Program-made: the position numbers and the translations under genes
Origin: MED-G105 sp039819085
GTDB lineage: Bacteria; Pseudomonadota; Alphaproteobacteria; Caulobacterales; Parvularculaceae
Length of the DNA: 57,978 bases
NCBI GenBank assembly: GCA_039819085.1
Contig: JBCBSQ010000015.1
Location: 1-57,978, forward strand
Direction of reading: 5' to 3'
Part shown: positions 50,184 through 57,978 of the stretch, in pieces
Numbering within the stretch: the first letter of the stretch is position 1
Layout: every line of letters begins with the position of its first letter
The notes under the pieces: model-generated
Seen by the model: only the letters and a program-made list of their open reading frames with translations
The model's database searches: none
What the model was told of the DNA's origin: nothing

Positions 50184-51424
50184 GCGTCTTTTCAGGCTAT
50201 GTCGGGCGATCCGGGCGCGCCGGACGGAACGCGATCGCGGACTCGCTTGCACGGATACCATGGGGTCTGGTCGCGCTGATCGGGGGTCTCGCGGTGTTCG
50301 GCACGATGATGCTGTACTCGTCGACGATCACCAATCCGAACGAGGCGGAGTTGCCGGCGAAACACGCGGTACGGTTCGCCATTGCTCTGGCGATGATGAT
50401 CGCACTCGCCATTACGCCGCTTTCGGTGTGGATGCGAGCGGCTTACCCGGCTTATGCGGTAACCCTGTCGCTGCTCCTTGCTGTCGAGTTTTTCGGGGTG
50501 ACTGGGGGCGGCGCGCAGCGTTGGCTTCAGGTGGGGCCGGTCGCGATACAGCCCTCTGAAATCATGAAACTCGCGCTAACCCTGACCTTGGCGCGGTACT
50601 ATCAAACGATGCTACGGCGCACGTCGGGTCGGATCATCGTGCACCTGCCCGCCATGTTGATCACGGCGATCCCGGCGGTTTTGGTCATCGTCCAGCCAGA
50701 CCTGGGCACGACTTTGATGCTGCTCGCCACCGGCGGCGCGATTATCTTTTTCGCTGGCCTGTCGAAGTGGCTCATCGGCGGCGTCGTGGCGGTGCAGCTC
50801 TTGTCTATGCCGCTGGTTCACTTCGTTATGCTGAAGGAGGACGAACGCGCGCAGCCGGCCAGCTGGCTGGGGCTTGGTTCGGTCGTCTACTATTTCGGCT
50901 TGGAAGACTATCAGCGCGAACGCGTCGATGCGCTGCTTTCCCCAGGGGAATCAGAGGATTATAAGCTCGGCGCCGGCTACCAGGCGGAACAAGCGAAGAT
51001 CGCTATCGGCTCCGGTGGCCTGGAGGGCAAGGGTTTCACGCAGGGGATTCAGAGCCAGCTCGATTTTATTCCTGAGCAGCATACGGATTTTATTTTCACG
51101 GTGGTGGCTGAGGAGTTTGGCTTTGCCGGCTCGGCGGGGTTGATGCTTGTTTGGGGCGTCGTGCTGGGTTGGGGCCTATTGATCGCGCACCGATGTAAGA
51201 GCCTGTTCGGCAAGTTCGCGGCCACAGGCGCAGTGGCGACGGTCGCTTTTTACGTTGCTTTCAACATCGGCATGGTGAGCGGATTGTTGCCTGTGGTGGG
51301 GATTCCCTTGCCGCTGATCTCCTATGGCGGTTCGGCTATGATCACCGTGATGGCGGCGTTTGGATTGATCCTTTCCGCCCATGTTCACCGGGATTCACGG
51401 CTTGGCGGCGCTCAGGGCGTGTAG
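50180..51424 (+). CDS. rodA: RodA, SEDS-family peptidoglycan glycosyltransferase
   Basis: Polymerises lipid II in complex with PBP2. The 414-residue protein has ten predicted membrane helices and SEDS hallmarks: GGGAQRWLQVGPVAIQPSEI, VIVQPDLGTTLMLLATGG, and near the end GVGVPLPLISYGGSA-like VGIPLPLISYGGSAMITV; the catalytic Asp lies in the loop with PEQHTDFIFTVVAEEFGF. It overlaps mrdA by 4 bp and ends the operon. Confidence 0.96.
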   Translation: MSVFSGYVGRSGRAGRNAIADSLARIPWGLVALIGGLAVFGTMMLYSSTITNPNEAELPAKHAVRFAIALAMMIALAITPLSVWMRAAYPAYAVTLSLLLAVEFFGVTGGGAQRWLQVGPVAIQPSEIMKLALTLTLARYYQTMLRRTSGRIIVHLPAMLITAIPAVLVIVQPDLGTTLMLLATGGAIIFFAGLSKWLIGGVVAVQLLSMPLVHFVMLKEDERAQPASWLGLGSVVYYFGLEDYQRERVDALLSPGESEDYKLGAGYQAEQAKIAIGSGGLEGKGFTQGIQSQLDFIPEQHTDFIFTVVAEEFGFAGSAGLMLVWGVVLGWGLLIAHRCKSLFGKFAATGAVATVAFYVAFNIGMVSGLLPVVGIPLPLISYGGSAMITVMAAFGLILSAHVHRDSRLGGAQGV

Positions 51425-51737
51425 ACTCGACGCGCTCTGAAGGCGGGCGCGCAAGTTATTGATTTTAAATATGATATTTTGCGGACTTGGACTCTAAGCC
51501 ACGCTGTATCGACAGTATCGATGCGAAAAATCAGGGCCCATGAACATTGAGCTTTGAGTCCCGGTCTTCGCCCGGACTTGCACTACTGCAAAGTCTGCTC
51601 AGGGACGCGACGGTCTAAAGCGGACGCCGATGGGGCCGACTGGGCCCCCGCTTCTTGCCCGACGCCGGAATCTGCGACCGCTCGGCGCGATTTGTGGTAG
51701 GATCGGCCCCGGCTGGGCGGCGCATGGGGACAAGACA
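51425..51737. other. Gene-free stretch between rodA and CSLREA lipoprotein
   Basis: This 313-bp stretch holds an AT-rich block (51455-51480) that could contain a promoter, a repeated TATCGA (51507-51520), a weak hairpin AGTCC/GGACT (about 51556-51577) and a GC-rich hairpin GGGGCC/GGCCCC (51632-51648). No ORF with a convincing start, no RNA gene and no clear terminator were found. Confidence 0.5.
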
Positions 51738-53411
51738 ATGCGTAGTGCTCTTTTTGGTGTCGCCGGCGCGATGGCGCTCGCCGGCTGTTCGACCAGTGTA
51801 ACGGATCGGACGTTTTCACCGATGACGTTCAACCCGCCGATCAACGAACAATCCTTCGCCGTCGACGTGCGTTCCACGACGACCGTGAAGAGCGTTCAGA
51901 TCGACGCGGTGGGTGCGGGATCGGCGGCCATGACGCCAGCCGGCGGGCTAAGATATGACGCGACTTTGGCGCTGCCGGCTTGCGCGGGCGCGGCTGAGTT
52001 TACGGTCACGGTCCGTGCGGCGGGCTTTTTCAGCGATCGCGTGAACACTTTCCCGGACATTGGCCGCTTCACCCACCAAATCAACGGCCAGCCGGAAGAT
52101 TGCGAGGCGTTCGAGGATGGCTTCGCGCAGACCTATTTGGTGGATCGAACGGAGGACTTTCCCGATAGCGATCCCGGCGACGGCCAGTGCTTCGGCGTCG
52201 GCGCGGGCGACATATCCGGTTGTTCGCTGCGTGCGGCGGTCATGGAGGCGAACGCTTCGCCTGGCGCCGAGCTGATACGGCTGCAGTCGCAGCGCTACAC
52301 GCTGACCCGCATCGGCGGCGAGGGCGATGTGGGCGTCGACGCGTCTGTGAGAGACCTCGACATCACCGACGATGTTACGATCGAGGGCCAGTTCGGGGCC
52401 AATCGCGACCTCGGGGACTTCCTCACGCGCAGCAACCAGCCGGCGGACGATCTGAAGGACGATCCTGGATCCAACTTCGACTTCGCCAAAATCGATGCGG
52501 GCGGGATCGACCGGGCGTTTCAGGTCGCCGCGCCAGGCGTCGTGTTGCGGCTGCGCCAGCTCGCCGTCGTCAACGGCGAGGGCGCGGAGCGAGGCGGCGG
52601 CATTCTGAACGCCGGCGAGCTTTCATTGCAGCGCGTCGCGCTGGTTGAGAATGATGTGAGCGCCCAAATCGGTCCGCGGGGCGGAGGCGTTTACAATTCG
52701 GGGCAAGTTGTCGGCGAAGACGTCGCGTTCACGCAAAACGGACATGTGGGGGCCAATTCCGCCGGTGCGGCGTTCTACAACGACGGCGGCACGGTGGAGC
52801 TGAACCGCGCTTTGATCGCCTACAACGGATCTCGGTTCGGCGCCGCGTTCAGCAACCGATCCGGCGGGCGCGTTAAGCTCAAGAACACCACGCTGCATTG
52901 GAATTATTGGCGCAATCCAAATGACGCGCCGGTCTCCGTGGCGTCGACCGCCGATGACGGAACTGAGACCAGCTATTCCTTCGTCACCTTTTCGCGACAT
53001 GCATTGGGCGAACGAAATCTGGTTTCAACGGTGAGCTCCGGCTCCGCCACGCTCGCCAACACGCTGTTTGTAAACAATGTCGCCGACCATTGCGTCGGGG
53101 CGAACCAGACCGCAGGCGGCAATGTGACGGATGCGCCCTGCACATTGTCCGGCACCGGCGCGGTCGCCGATCACATCGATGTCGGCATCGTCAGCGCGGC
53201 TGGCGCGCTGGATGATCGAGGCGGGTTCACGCCGGTTTATCCGATAAACGCCGTCGCGCCGCCATCCTCTCTCTTCAGCGCCGTCGACAAGGGCGCCGCG
53301 CCGGTCGCGGCGTTCTTCGACCAGCGTGGGGCGGGCTTCGACCGGAGGGTCGATGGAGACGAAGATGGCGAAGCGATCGCTGATGCGGGCGCTTTCGAAT
53401 TGGAGGATTAG
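51738..53411 (+). CDS. CSLREA / choice-of-anchor Q beta-helix lipoprotein
   Basis: A 557-residue protein with a lipoprotein signal (MRSALFGVAGAMALAGCSTS, modified cysteine 17). Residues about 135-190 contain a CSLREA-type segment (SDPGDGQCFGVGAGD, then GCSLRAAVMEANAS), and the rest is a right-handed beta helix (GGGILNAGELSLQRVAL; GGGVYNSGQVVGEDVAF) ending in the choice-of-anchor Q tail AIADAGAFELED. Such proteins are exposed and thought to bind or display surface structures. I start at ATG 51738; the longer frame lacks a signal. The role is unknown. Confidence 0.8.
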   Translation: MRSALFGVAGAMALAGCSTSVTDRTFSPMTFNPPINEQSFAVDVRSTTTVKSVQIDAVGAGSAAMTPAGGLRYDATLALPACAGAAEFTVTVRAAGFFSDRVNTFPDIGRFTHQINGQPEDCEAFEDGFAQTYLVDRTEDFPDSDPGDGQCFGVGAGDISGCSLRAAVMEANASPGAELIRLQSQRYTLTRIGGEGDVGVDASVRDLDITDDVTIEGQFGANRDLGDFLTRSNQPADDLKDDPGSNFDFAKIDAGGIDRAFQVAAPGVVLRLRQLAVVNGEGAERGGGILNAGELSLQRVALVENDVSAQIGPRGGGVYNSGQVVGEDVAFTQNGHVGANSAGAAFYNDGGTVELNRALIAYNGSRFGAAFSNRSGGRVKLKNTTLHWNYWRNPNDAPVSVASTADDGTETSYSFVTFSRHALGERNLVSTVSSGSATLANTLFVNNVADHCVGANQTAGGNVTDAPCTLSGTGAVADHIDVGIVSAAGALDDRGGFTPVYPINAVAPPSSLFSAVDKGAAPVAAFFDQRGAGFDRRVDGDEDGEAIADAGAFELED

Positions 53412-53522
53412 TCGCATCCATGGTCTCAGGCGGGCAGATTCACCCCCGCCTGAGCCTCTTCGTTGACCTTCATTCCGCGCCGGCTAGTGTCCGCGGAATC
53501 ATATCGCGGGAGGAGCGGGGAC

Positions 53523-54908
53523 ATGGCGACGGAGATCGGCCGCAAGACAGACACCTGGGGCTCCAGGTTCGGGTTCATCATGGCGGCCGTGGGCTCCTCG
53601 GTGGGGCTCGGCAATTTCTGGCGCTTTCCCTACACAGCGGGTGAGAATGGCGGGGGCGCCTTCATCCTCATCTACCTGCTCTGCGTGTTGCTGATCGGCC
53701 TGCCGCTGCTGATGGCGGAGTATTCGATGGGCCGGAAATCCGGCATGTCGGCGGTGGAGGGCGTCCAATCGCTCGCCCGCGCCCAGGGCAAGAGCCAGTA
53801 TTGGGGGATCGCCGCCTGGGTCGGTTCCCTGACGGCTTTCTTCATTCTCACCTTCTATATGGTGATCTCGGTATGGCTTCTGTCCTTCCTGCTGCAGGCG
53901 CCGACCGGCCGGTTCGCCGGCATGGACGCTGAGGCCTCCGGGGCGAATTTCGGCGCGACGATCGGCAACACCTGGGGAATCCTGGGCCTGCTCTTCCTTT
54001 ACATCGCGGCCAATGTCTTCGTGGTCGGACGCGGGGTGAAAGGCGGCTTGGAGCGGGCTGCGACCATCCTCATGCCGGCCTTCTTCGTGATGCTGATCGT
54101 GGTGGTGGTCTACGCCGTCACCCAGGGCGACTTCGCGCGCACGGCGGCCTTCATCTTCGAGCCGAAATGGGAGGATGTGGGCTTTAAGACCTTCCTCGCC
54201 GCTCTCGGCCAAGCCTTCTTCTCCATCGGCGTCGGCGTTGGCCTGATGATCACCTACGGCGCCTACCTCTCGGCGGACACGAACATTCCGCGATCGTCGG
54301 CCATCATCGCCGGATCGGACACGCTGGTCGCGCTCATCGCCGGCTTTGCGATCTTCCCGATCGTGTTCCTCGCCGGCTTGGATCCGGCGGCGGGGCCGGG
54401 CTTGTTCTTCGTGTCGATGCCCGTCGCCTTCGGGGGGATTCCAGGCGGAGCCGCGATCGCCACGATCTTCTTCGCCCTGGCGCTGTTCGCCGCCTTCACC
54501 TCGTCGATCTCGCTGATGGAGGTCGGCGTGTCCTGGCTCGAGGAGCGCCACGGCGTCACGCGGCTTGGCGCGGCGATGGGCGTCGGCTTCGTGCTCTTCA
54601 TGATCGGCGCGGCCTATGTGTTCTCGACCGATTATCTCGACTTCGTCGACTTTATGACGGAAGGCCTGTTGCTGCCGCTCGGCGGCCTTTTGATGGCGGT
54701 GTTCGCCGGCTGGATTCTCAGCCGCGAGATGCTGACCAGCGAGCTCGGCGAAGCTCAAGTCATGAATGTTTGGCGTTTCTTGATGCGCTGGTTCGTGCCG
54801 CCATTCGTCGCCTTCGTCCTGGTCTTCGGCTTCCTCGACAAGATCCAGGATCAGTATGGCGTGCCGCTGCCGGGCGTCTTGACGCCGCTGCTCGGGCCGA
54901 ACGCTTAG
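53523..54908 (+). CDS. Neurotransmitter:sodium symporter (NSS/SNF family)
   Basis: A 461-residue sodium-coupled amino-acid transporter of the LeuT fold with about twelve helices. The start is diagnostic: SRFGFIMAAVGSSVGLGNFW then RFPYTAGENGGGAFILIY, which carry the Na+ sites and substrate pocket of helix 1. Later helices include FFSIGVGVGLMITYGAYLS and FTSSISLMEVGVSWLEE. GGAGCGGGG precedes ATG 53523, the start chosen over 53463. The substrate is probably a small amino acid but cannot be fixed. Confidence 0.94.
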   Translation: MATEIGRKTDTWGSRFGFIMAAVGSSVGLGNFWRFPYTAGENGGGAFILIYLLCVLLIGLPLLMAEYSMGRKSGMSAVEGVQSLARAQGKSQYWGIAAWVGSLTAFFILTFYMVISVWLLSFLLQAPTGRFAGMDAEASGANFGATIGNTWGILGLLFLYIAANVFVVGRGVKGGLERAATILMPAFFVMLIVVVVYAVTQGDFARTAAFIFEPKWEDVGFKTFLAALGQAFFSIGVGVGLMITYGAYLSADTNIPRSSAIIAGSDTLVALIAGFAIFPIVFLAGLDPAAGPGLFFVSMPVAFGGIPGGAAIATIFFALALFAAFTSSISLMEVGVSWLEERHGVTRLGAAMGVGFVLFMIGAAYVFSTDYLDFVDFMTEGLLLPLGGLLMAVFAGWILSREMLTSELGEAQVMNVWRFLMRWFVPPFVAFVLVFGFLDKIQDQYGVPLPGVLTPLLGPNA

Positions 54909-54911
54909 GCG

Positions 54912-55316
54912 TCAGCCGCCGGTCGCGCCGCTGACGAACTGCCAGATCGCCGTGACGCCGGCGATCAGCATGACAAGAGTCGAGCCGCCAGCCCCAAGCG
55001 CGCGTAGGGGATGGGTGACATCGTCAGGCTTGAGCCCGATCGGGTGCAGAATGCGCGTGATGATGTAGGCGATACCGAGCCCATGCAGCAGCGCGGGCGA
55101 CGCGCCGTTCATCTCGATCACGCCCATGGCGAACAGTGTGAGCGCGGCCGTCTCGACCAGATTGCCGTGGGCGCGCGCTTTCACCAGAACCTCCGGATCG
55201 CCGCCGTCGCCGATGGAGATTTTCTTTACACCTCGCAATATGCCAATGCGCGCGCCCAGCACGATGGCGAGAATGATGGTCAGACCGACATAGAGCCCTG
55301 TGATCGGTATCGGCAT
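54912..55316 (-). CDS. MAPEG-family membrane protein
   Basis: A 134-residue four-helix membrane protein of the MAPEG superfamily: PITGLYVGLTIILAIVLGAR, then VKARAHGNLVETAALTLFAM where the R-x-x-x-N-x-x-E motif of helix 2 is intact (RAHGNLVE), and LHGLGIAYIITRILHPIGL. It is the type often annotated as a glutathione S-transferase-like MAPEG. It is convergent with the symporter gene, 3 bp apart. Enzyme activity is not established. Confidence 0.87.
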   Translation of the reverse strand: MPIPITGLYVGLTIILAIVLGARIGILRGVKKISIGDGGDPEVLVKARAHGNLVETAALTLFAMGVIEMNGASPALLHGLGIAYIITRILHPIGLKPDDVTHPLRALGAGGSTLVMLIAGVTAIWQFVSGATGG

Positions 55317-55385
55317 TTCGTCCTCCCGTTTTTTGTCGCCAGAATGAGCGGATCCGCCCGACGGCGCAAATAGGGGGGGCGGGGT

Positions 55386-56264
55386 TTAGAACGGGACGTT
55401 GGGGTCGTGCTCGCCGTCGCCGCCGATGGCGAGCCCTTCGAAATCGAAGACGCGGGGGTCGTGGAGATGGCTCGGCCGCACGGTTTGCAGGGCGTGGAGC
55501 ATGACTTGGCGGACGCCGGGCTTTTTCCGCTCCCACTCGTCGAGGAGCGCTTTCATGGCTTGGCGCTGAAGGCCGTCCTGGCTGCCGCAGAGATTGCAGG
55601 GGATGATGGGGAAGGCCATGGCCTCGGCGAATTTCGCGAGGTCGGCCTCGGCGCATTGGATCAGCGGGCGGAGGACGAAGAGGTCGCCCTCGTCATTGAG
55701 GAGCTTGGGCGGCATGGCGGCGAGGCGGCCGCCATGGACGAGGTTCATCATGAAAGTTTCGAGCGCATCGTCCCGGTGATGGCCGAGGACGACGGCCTCG
55801 CACCTCTCTTCGCGGGCGATCCGATAGAGAATGCCACGCCGGAGGCGCGAGCAGAGCGCGCAATAGGTTTGGGTTTCCGGCACTTTGCCGGTGACGATCG
55901 AATAAGTGTCCTCGGTCTCGATGCGGTAGGGCACGCCGAGGCTGTTGAGGTAATCCGGCAGGACATGTTTCGGGAAACCGGGCTGGCCTTGGTCGAGATT
56001 GCAGGCGAGGAGGTCGACCGGCAGCGCGCCCTGGTATTGCAGGTCTAGAAGCACGGCGAGCAGGCCGTAGCTGTCTTTCCCCCCGGACAAGCAGACGAGC
56101 CAGCGCGGGCGCTTTGCGGCGCGCCGGTCCACCATCCCGTAAGCGTCGATCGCTTGAAGCGCGTTGCGCACCAGGCGCTTGCGCAGTTTTTTGAAGGCGA
56201 CGCTTTTCGGCGCGTCCGCGAACAAGGGCGCCAGCGCCGGGGAGGTGGTGAGATCGTCGGCCAT
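55386..56264 (-). CDS. ttcA: tRNA 2-thiocytidine biosynthesis protein
   Basis: Adds sulfur to C32 of certain tRNAs using ATP and a [4Fe-4S] cluster. The 292-residue protein has the PP-loop CLSGGKDSYGLL, then the cysteine pair CALCSRLRRGILYRIA, HHRDDALETFMMNLVHGGRL, and a third cysteine in IIPCNLCGSQDGLQR. All are as in TtcA. Length is normal. It is divergent from the MBL-fold gene. Confidence 0.94.
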   Translation of the reverse strand: MADDLTTSPALAPLFADAPKSVAFKKLRKRLVRNALQAIDAYGMVDRRAAKRPRWLVCLSGGKDSYGLLAVLLDLQYQGALPVDLLACNLDQGQPGFPKHVLPDYLNSLGVPYRIETEDTYSIVTGKVPETQTYCALCSRLRRGILYRIAREERCEAVVLGHHRDDALETFMMNLVHGGRLAAMPPKLLNDEGDLFVLRPLIQCAEADLAKFAEAMAFPIIPCNLCGSQDGLQRQAMKALLDEWERKKPGVRQVMLHALQTVRPSHLHDPRVFDFEGLAIGGDGEHDPNVPF

Positions 56265-56370
56265 GGCCGAACGTCTTGGCCAAGCGCGGCGGCGAGATCA
56301 AGCGAGCTGTCAGGCGCTAGCCTTTCAACACGGCCTGCGGAGTGGTTACGTTGGATCGGGAGGACCTGTC

Positions 56371-57333
56371 ATGGCCGAACGTTGGACCTATGAGAAAGGC
56401 CTGAAAGATCTCGGCGGCGGCCTGTTCGCCTATTTGCAGCCCGACGGCGGCTGGGGCTGGTCGAACGCCGGATTGATCAAGGACGGCGAGGCTTCGCTGC
56501 TGGTCGATACGCTGTTCGACATGAAGCTGACCGACGACATGCTGGCGGAGATGAAGGACGCGGCGGGCGTGGCGGGAGCGGATGTCGGCGTCATCGTCAA
56601 CACCCACGCCAATGGCGACCATACGCATGGCAACGGCTGCTGCCCGCATGCCGACATCATCGCGTCGGAAGCCAGCGCGCGCGAGATGGAGGAGATCTCA
56701 GCGAAGACGCTCGCCGAGCTTCTAGCGAACGCCGACGCGCTGGGCGAGGCGGGCGCGTTCTTCAAAGACGTGTTCGGCATGTTCGACTTCGCCGGTGTCG
56801 AAGAGCGCCTGCCGACGCAGACTTTTTCAGGACGCATGGATCTGAAAGTCGGCGACCGGGCGGTCGAGCTGATCGAGGTCGGCCCGGCGCACACGCTGGG
56901 CGACGTCCTGGTCCATGTGCCCGATGCGAGGACCGTATTCACGGGCGATATCCTATTCGTCGAATCGACGCCGATCATGTGGGCGGGGCCGGTGTTGAAC
57001 TGGATCGAGGCGTGCGAACGGATCATTGAGATGGATCCGGACGTGATCGTGCCGGGTCATGGTCCGATCACAGACGCGGCGGGCGTGCGGCGGGTTCAGG
57101 ATTACTTGCGCTATGTCGACCGGGAGGCGCGCAAGCGGTTCGATGCGGGGCTCTCGGTGCGCGACGCGGCCCATGACATCGCGCTCGGCGACTTCTCAAG
57201 CTGGGGCGATGCGGAACGGATCGCCGTCAATGTGTCGACGCTCTATCGCGAGTATTCCGGCGAGGCCGGCGCGGCCAATCCGGTCGAGCTGTTCGGGCTG
57301 ATGGCGGAGGTGCGCAAGGCCCGGCGACACTGA
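56371..57333 (+). CDS. MBL-fold metallo-hydrolase
   Basis: A 320-residue metallo-beta-lactamase-fold enzyme. Metal ligands appear in NTHANGDHTHGN (H79, D83, H84, with N81 in place of the usual His), in EVGPAHTLGDVLVHV, and in FTGDILFVE and VPGHGP. The C-terminal helical extension (about 230-315, RRVQDYLRYVDREARKRFDA) is typical of a subgroup of unknown substrate. I start at ATG 56371, preceded by GGGAGGA; the open frame from 56164 overlaps ttcA and lacks a ribosome-binding site. Confidence 0.88.
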   Translation: MAERWTYEKGLKDLGGGLFAYLQPDGGWGWSNAGLIKDGEASLLVDTLFDMKLTDDMLAEMKDAAGVAGADVGVIVNTHANGDHTHGNGCCPHADIIASEASAREMEEISAKTLAELLANADALGEAGAFFKDVFGMFDFAGVEERLPTQTFSGRMDLKVGDRAVELIEVGPAHTLGDVLVHVPDARTVFTGDILFVESTPIMWAGPVLNWIEACERIIEMDPDVIVPGHGPITDAAGVRRVQDYLRYVDREARKRFDAGLSVRDAAHDIALGDFSSWGDAERIAVNVSTLYREYSGEAGAANPVELFGLMAEVRKARRH

Positions 57334-57358
57334 GGCGCCCGCCGGGCCGACGGAGGGC

Positions 57359-57976
57359 TTAGCGGAGACTGGCGAGGGACGTCCTTGAGCGCAGCCGGTC
57401 GATGAGGGCGCCGGGTTCGCGGGTTGTGAACTCGGCGATGGTTTCTCTGGCCGTGGCCATGGCCTCGTCGAGCGTCATGTCGCCGTTTCCAAAGGCGGTC
57501 GCAGTCGCCAGGAGCGGCATATAGAGCGCTTCGGTCTCGCCTTTAATCGTGATGGCGAAGGCCTCGTTCTCGCCGGCGATCCGATCCCATTCGGCGCGCA
57601 CGCCGGCCCAGAACGCCGCCGTATCCTCCCAGTAAGCCGTGGCGACGTCGACGTCGAAGTCGGAGGTGCGGCGGTAGGTGTTGACGCCCACTTCGCGGAC
57701 GAGCGCGCGGGGCTCGCCCGACAGGATGAGCTTGGAATTGTCCTGCTCATGCACCCAGCCCCAGGGCGTGATGACATGCCGGTTCACCGCGTCGACGGCG
57801 TGGTAGTCGTCGCGCGTGGTCATGTCGCGGCGAGGCAGAGGACGCCATTCAGATGGCGGGGTCCACTCGGCGAGGCCGTCCTCGTAGGTCCATCGCGCGA
57901 CGGCGCCGTAGCGCGGCGCGTCGTCGACTTGGTACACGGTCTGCGACCGCGCCGGAGGACGATCTTTGATCCTCAC
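57359..57976 (-). CDS. DUF6607-like protein, probably 5'-truncated by window end
   Basis: At least 205 residues running to the window edge. The blocks EWRPLPRRDMTTRDDYHAVD, NRHVITPWGWVHEQDNSKL, EVGVNTYRRTSDFDVDVATA and YWEDTAAFWAGVRAEWDRI match proteins annotated as DUF6607. An ATG lies 2 bp inside the edge, but related proteins are longer and usually start with a signal peptide, so the true start is probably outside. Function unknown; family call is from memory of the motif. Confidence 0.65.
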   Translation of the reverse strand: MRIKDRPPARSQTVYQVDDAPRYGAVARWTYEDGLAEWTPPSEWRPLPRRDMTTRDDYHAVDAVNRHVITPWGWVHEQDNSKLILSGEPRALVREVGVNTYRRTSDFDVDVATAYWEDTAAFWAGVRAEWDRIAGENEAFAITIKGETEALYMPLLATATAFGNGDMTLDEAMATARETIAEFTTREPGALIDRLRSRTSLASLR

Positions 57977-57978
57977 CC

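Overview
The window is about 58 kb of high-GC chromosomal DNA from an alphaproteobacterium. Four things point there: a permuted two-piece tmRNA gene, an alphaproteobacterial-type SspB, the linkage sspB / thyA / folA / mrp / hflK-hflC / degP / serB / miaA / ilvBNC, and an mreBCD-mrdA-rodA operon. The best fit is the Caulobacterales/Hyphomonadales/Parvularculales side of the class, but no 16S or other marker is present to fix this. I see no phage, insertion sequence, CRISPR array or ordinary tRNA gene.

Layout. 1-9.8 kb: UvrD-type helicase, a bacterial alternative oxidase, two small SRPBCC/DUF3833 genes, an ArsR-SRPBCC-DUF4287 operon that looks leaderless, a GT2 glycosyltransferase with a large membrane protein, and an old yellow enzyme. 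9.9-20.8 kb: a TPR lipoprotein, a Tag-like DNA glycosylase, two GNATs, fumC, hemH, a RusA-like resolvase, a coq4-like/tetR operon with a clear operator, an esterase/HxlR pair, a MAPEG protein, a thioesterase, sspB and an SPW-like membrane protein. 20.9-29.6 kb: ssrA, a Tad/vWA secreted protein, thyA and folA separated by a VUT-family transporter, a degenerate metalloprotease fused to DUF4189, mrp, hflK and hflC. 29.7-37.4 kb: degP, serB, miaA, then ilvB-x-ilvN-ilvC behind a leader-peptide attenuator. 37.5-45.6 kb: small secreted proteins, EamA and AbgT transporters, an SDR, a methyltransferase-like lipoprotein, a VTT membrane protein and leuA behind its own leader peptide. 45.8-51.4 kb: mreB, mreC, mreD, mrdA and rodA. 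51.7 kb to the end: a CSLREA-type lipoprotein, an NSS sodium symporter, MAPEG, ttcA, an MBL-fold hydrolase and the 3' part of a DUF6607-like gene.

How genes work together. SspB (19.9 kb) delivers proteins carrying the ssrA tag (21.0 kb) to ClpXP, and both are encoded within 1.4 kb. HflK/HflC (FtsH regulators) and DegP add envelope quality control. ThyA and FolA form the thymidylate/folate cycle. IlvB, IlvN, IlvC and LeuA form the branched-chain amino acid pathway, and each of the two loci is preceded by a short ORF rich in Ile/Val/Leu or Leu codons. MreBCD, PBP2 and RodA form the elongasome.

Most unusual points: the RExxRxxGxxG pseudo-metalloprotease, an unknown membrane protein embedded between ilvB and ilvN, an apparently leaderless leu leader ORF, twin GTACG-N3-CGTAC palindromes before mreB, the two-piece tmRNA, and an Mrp lacking its CxxC.
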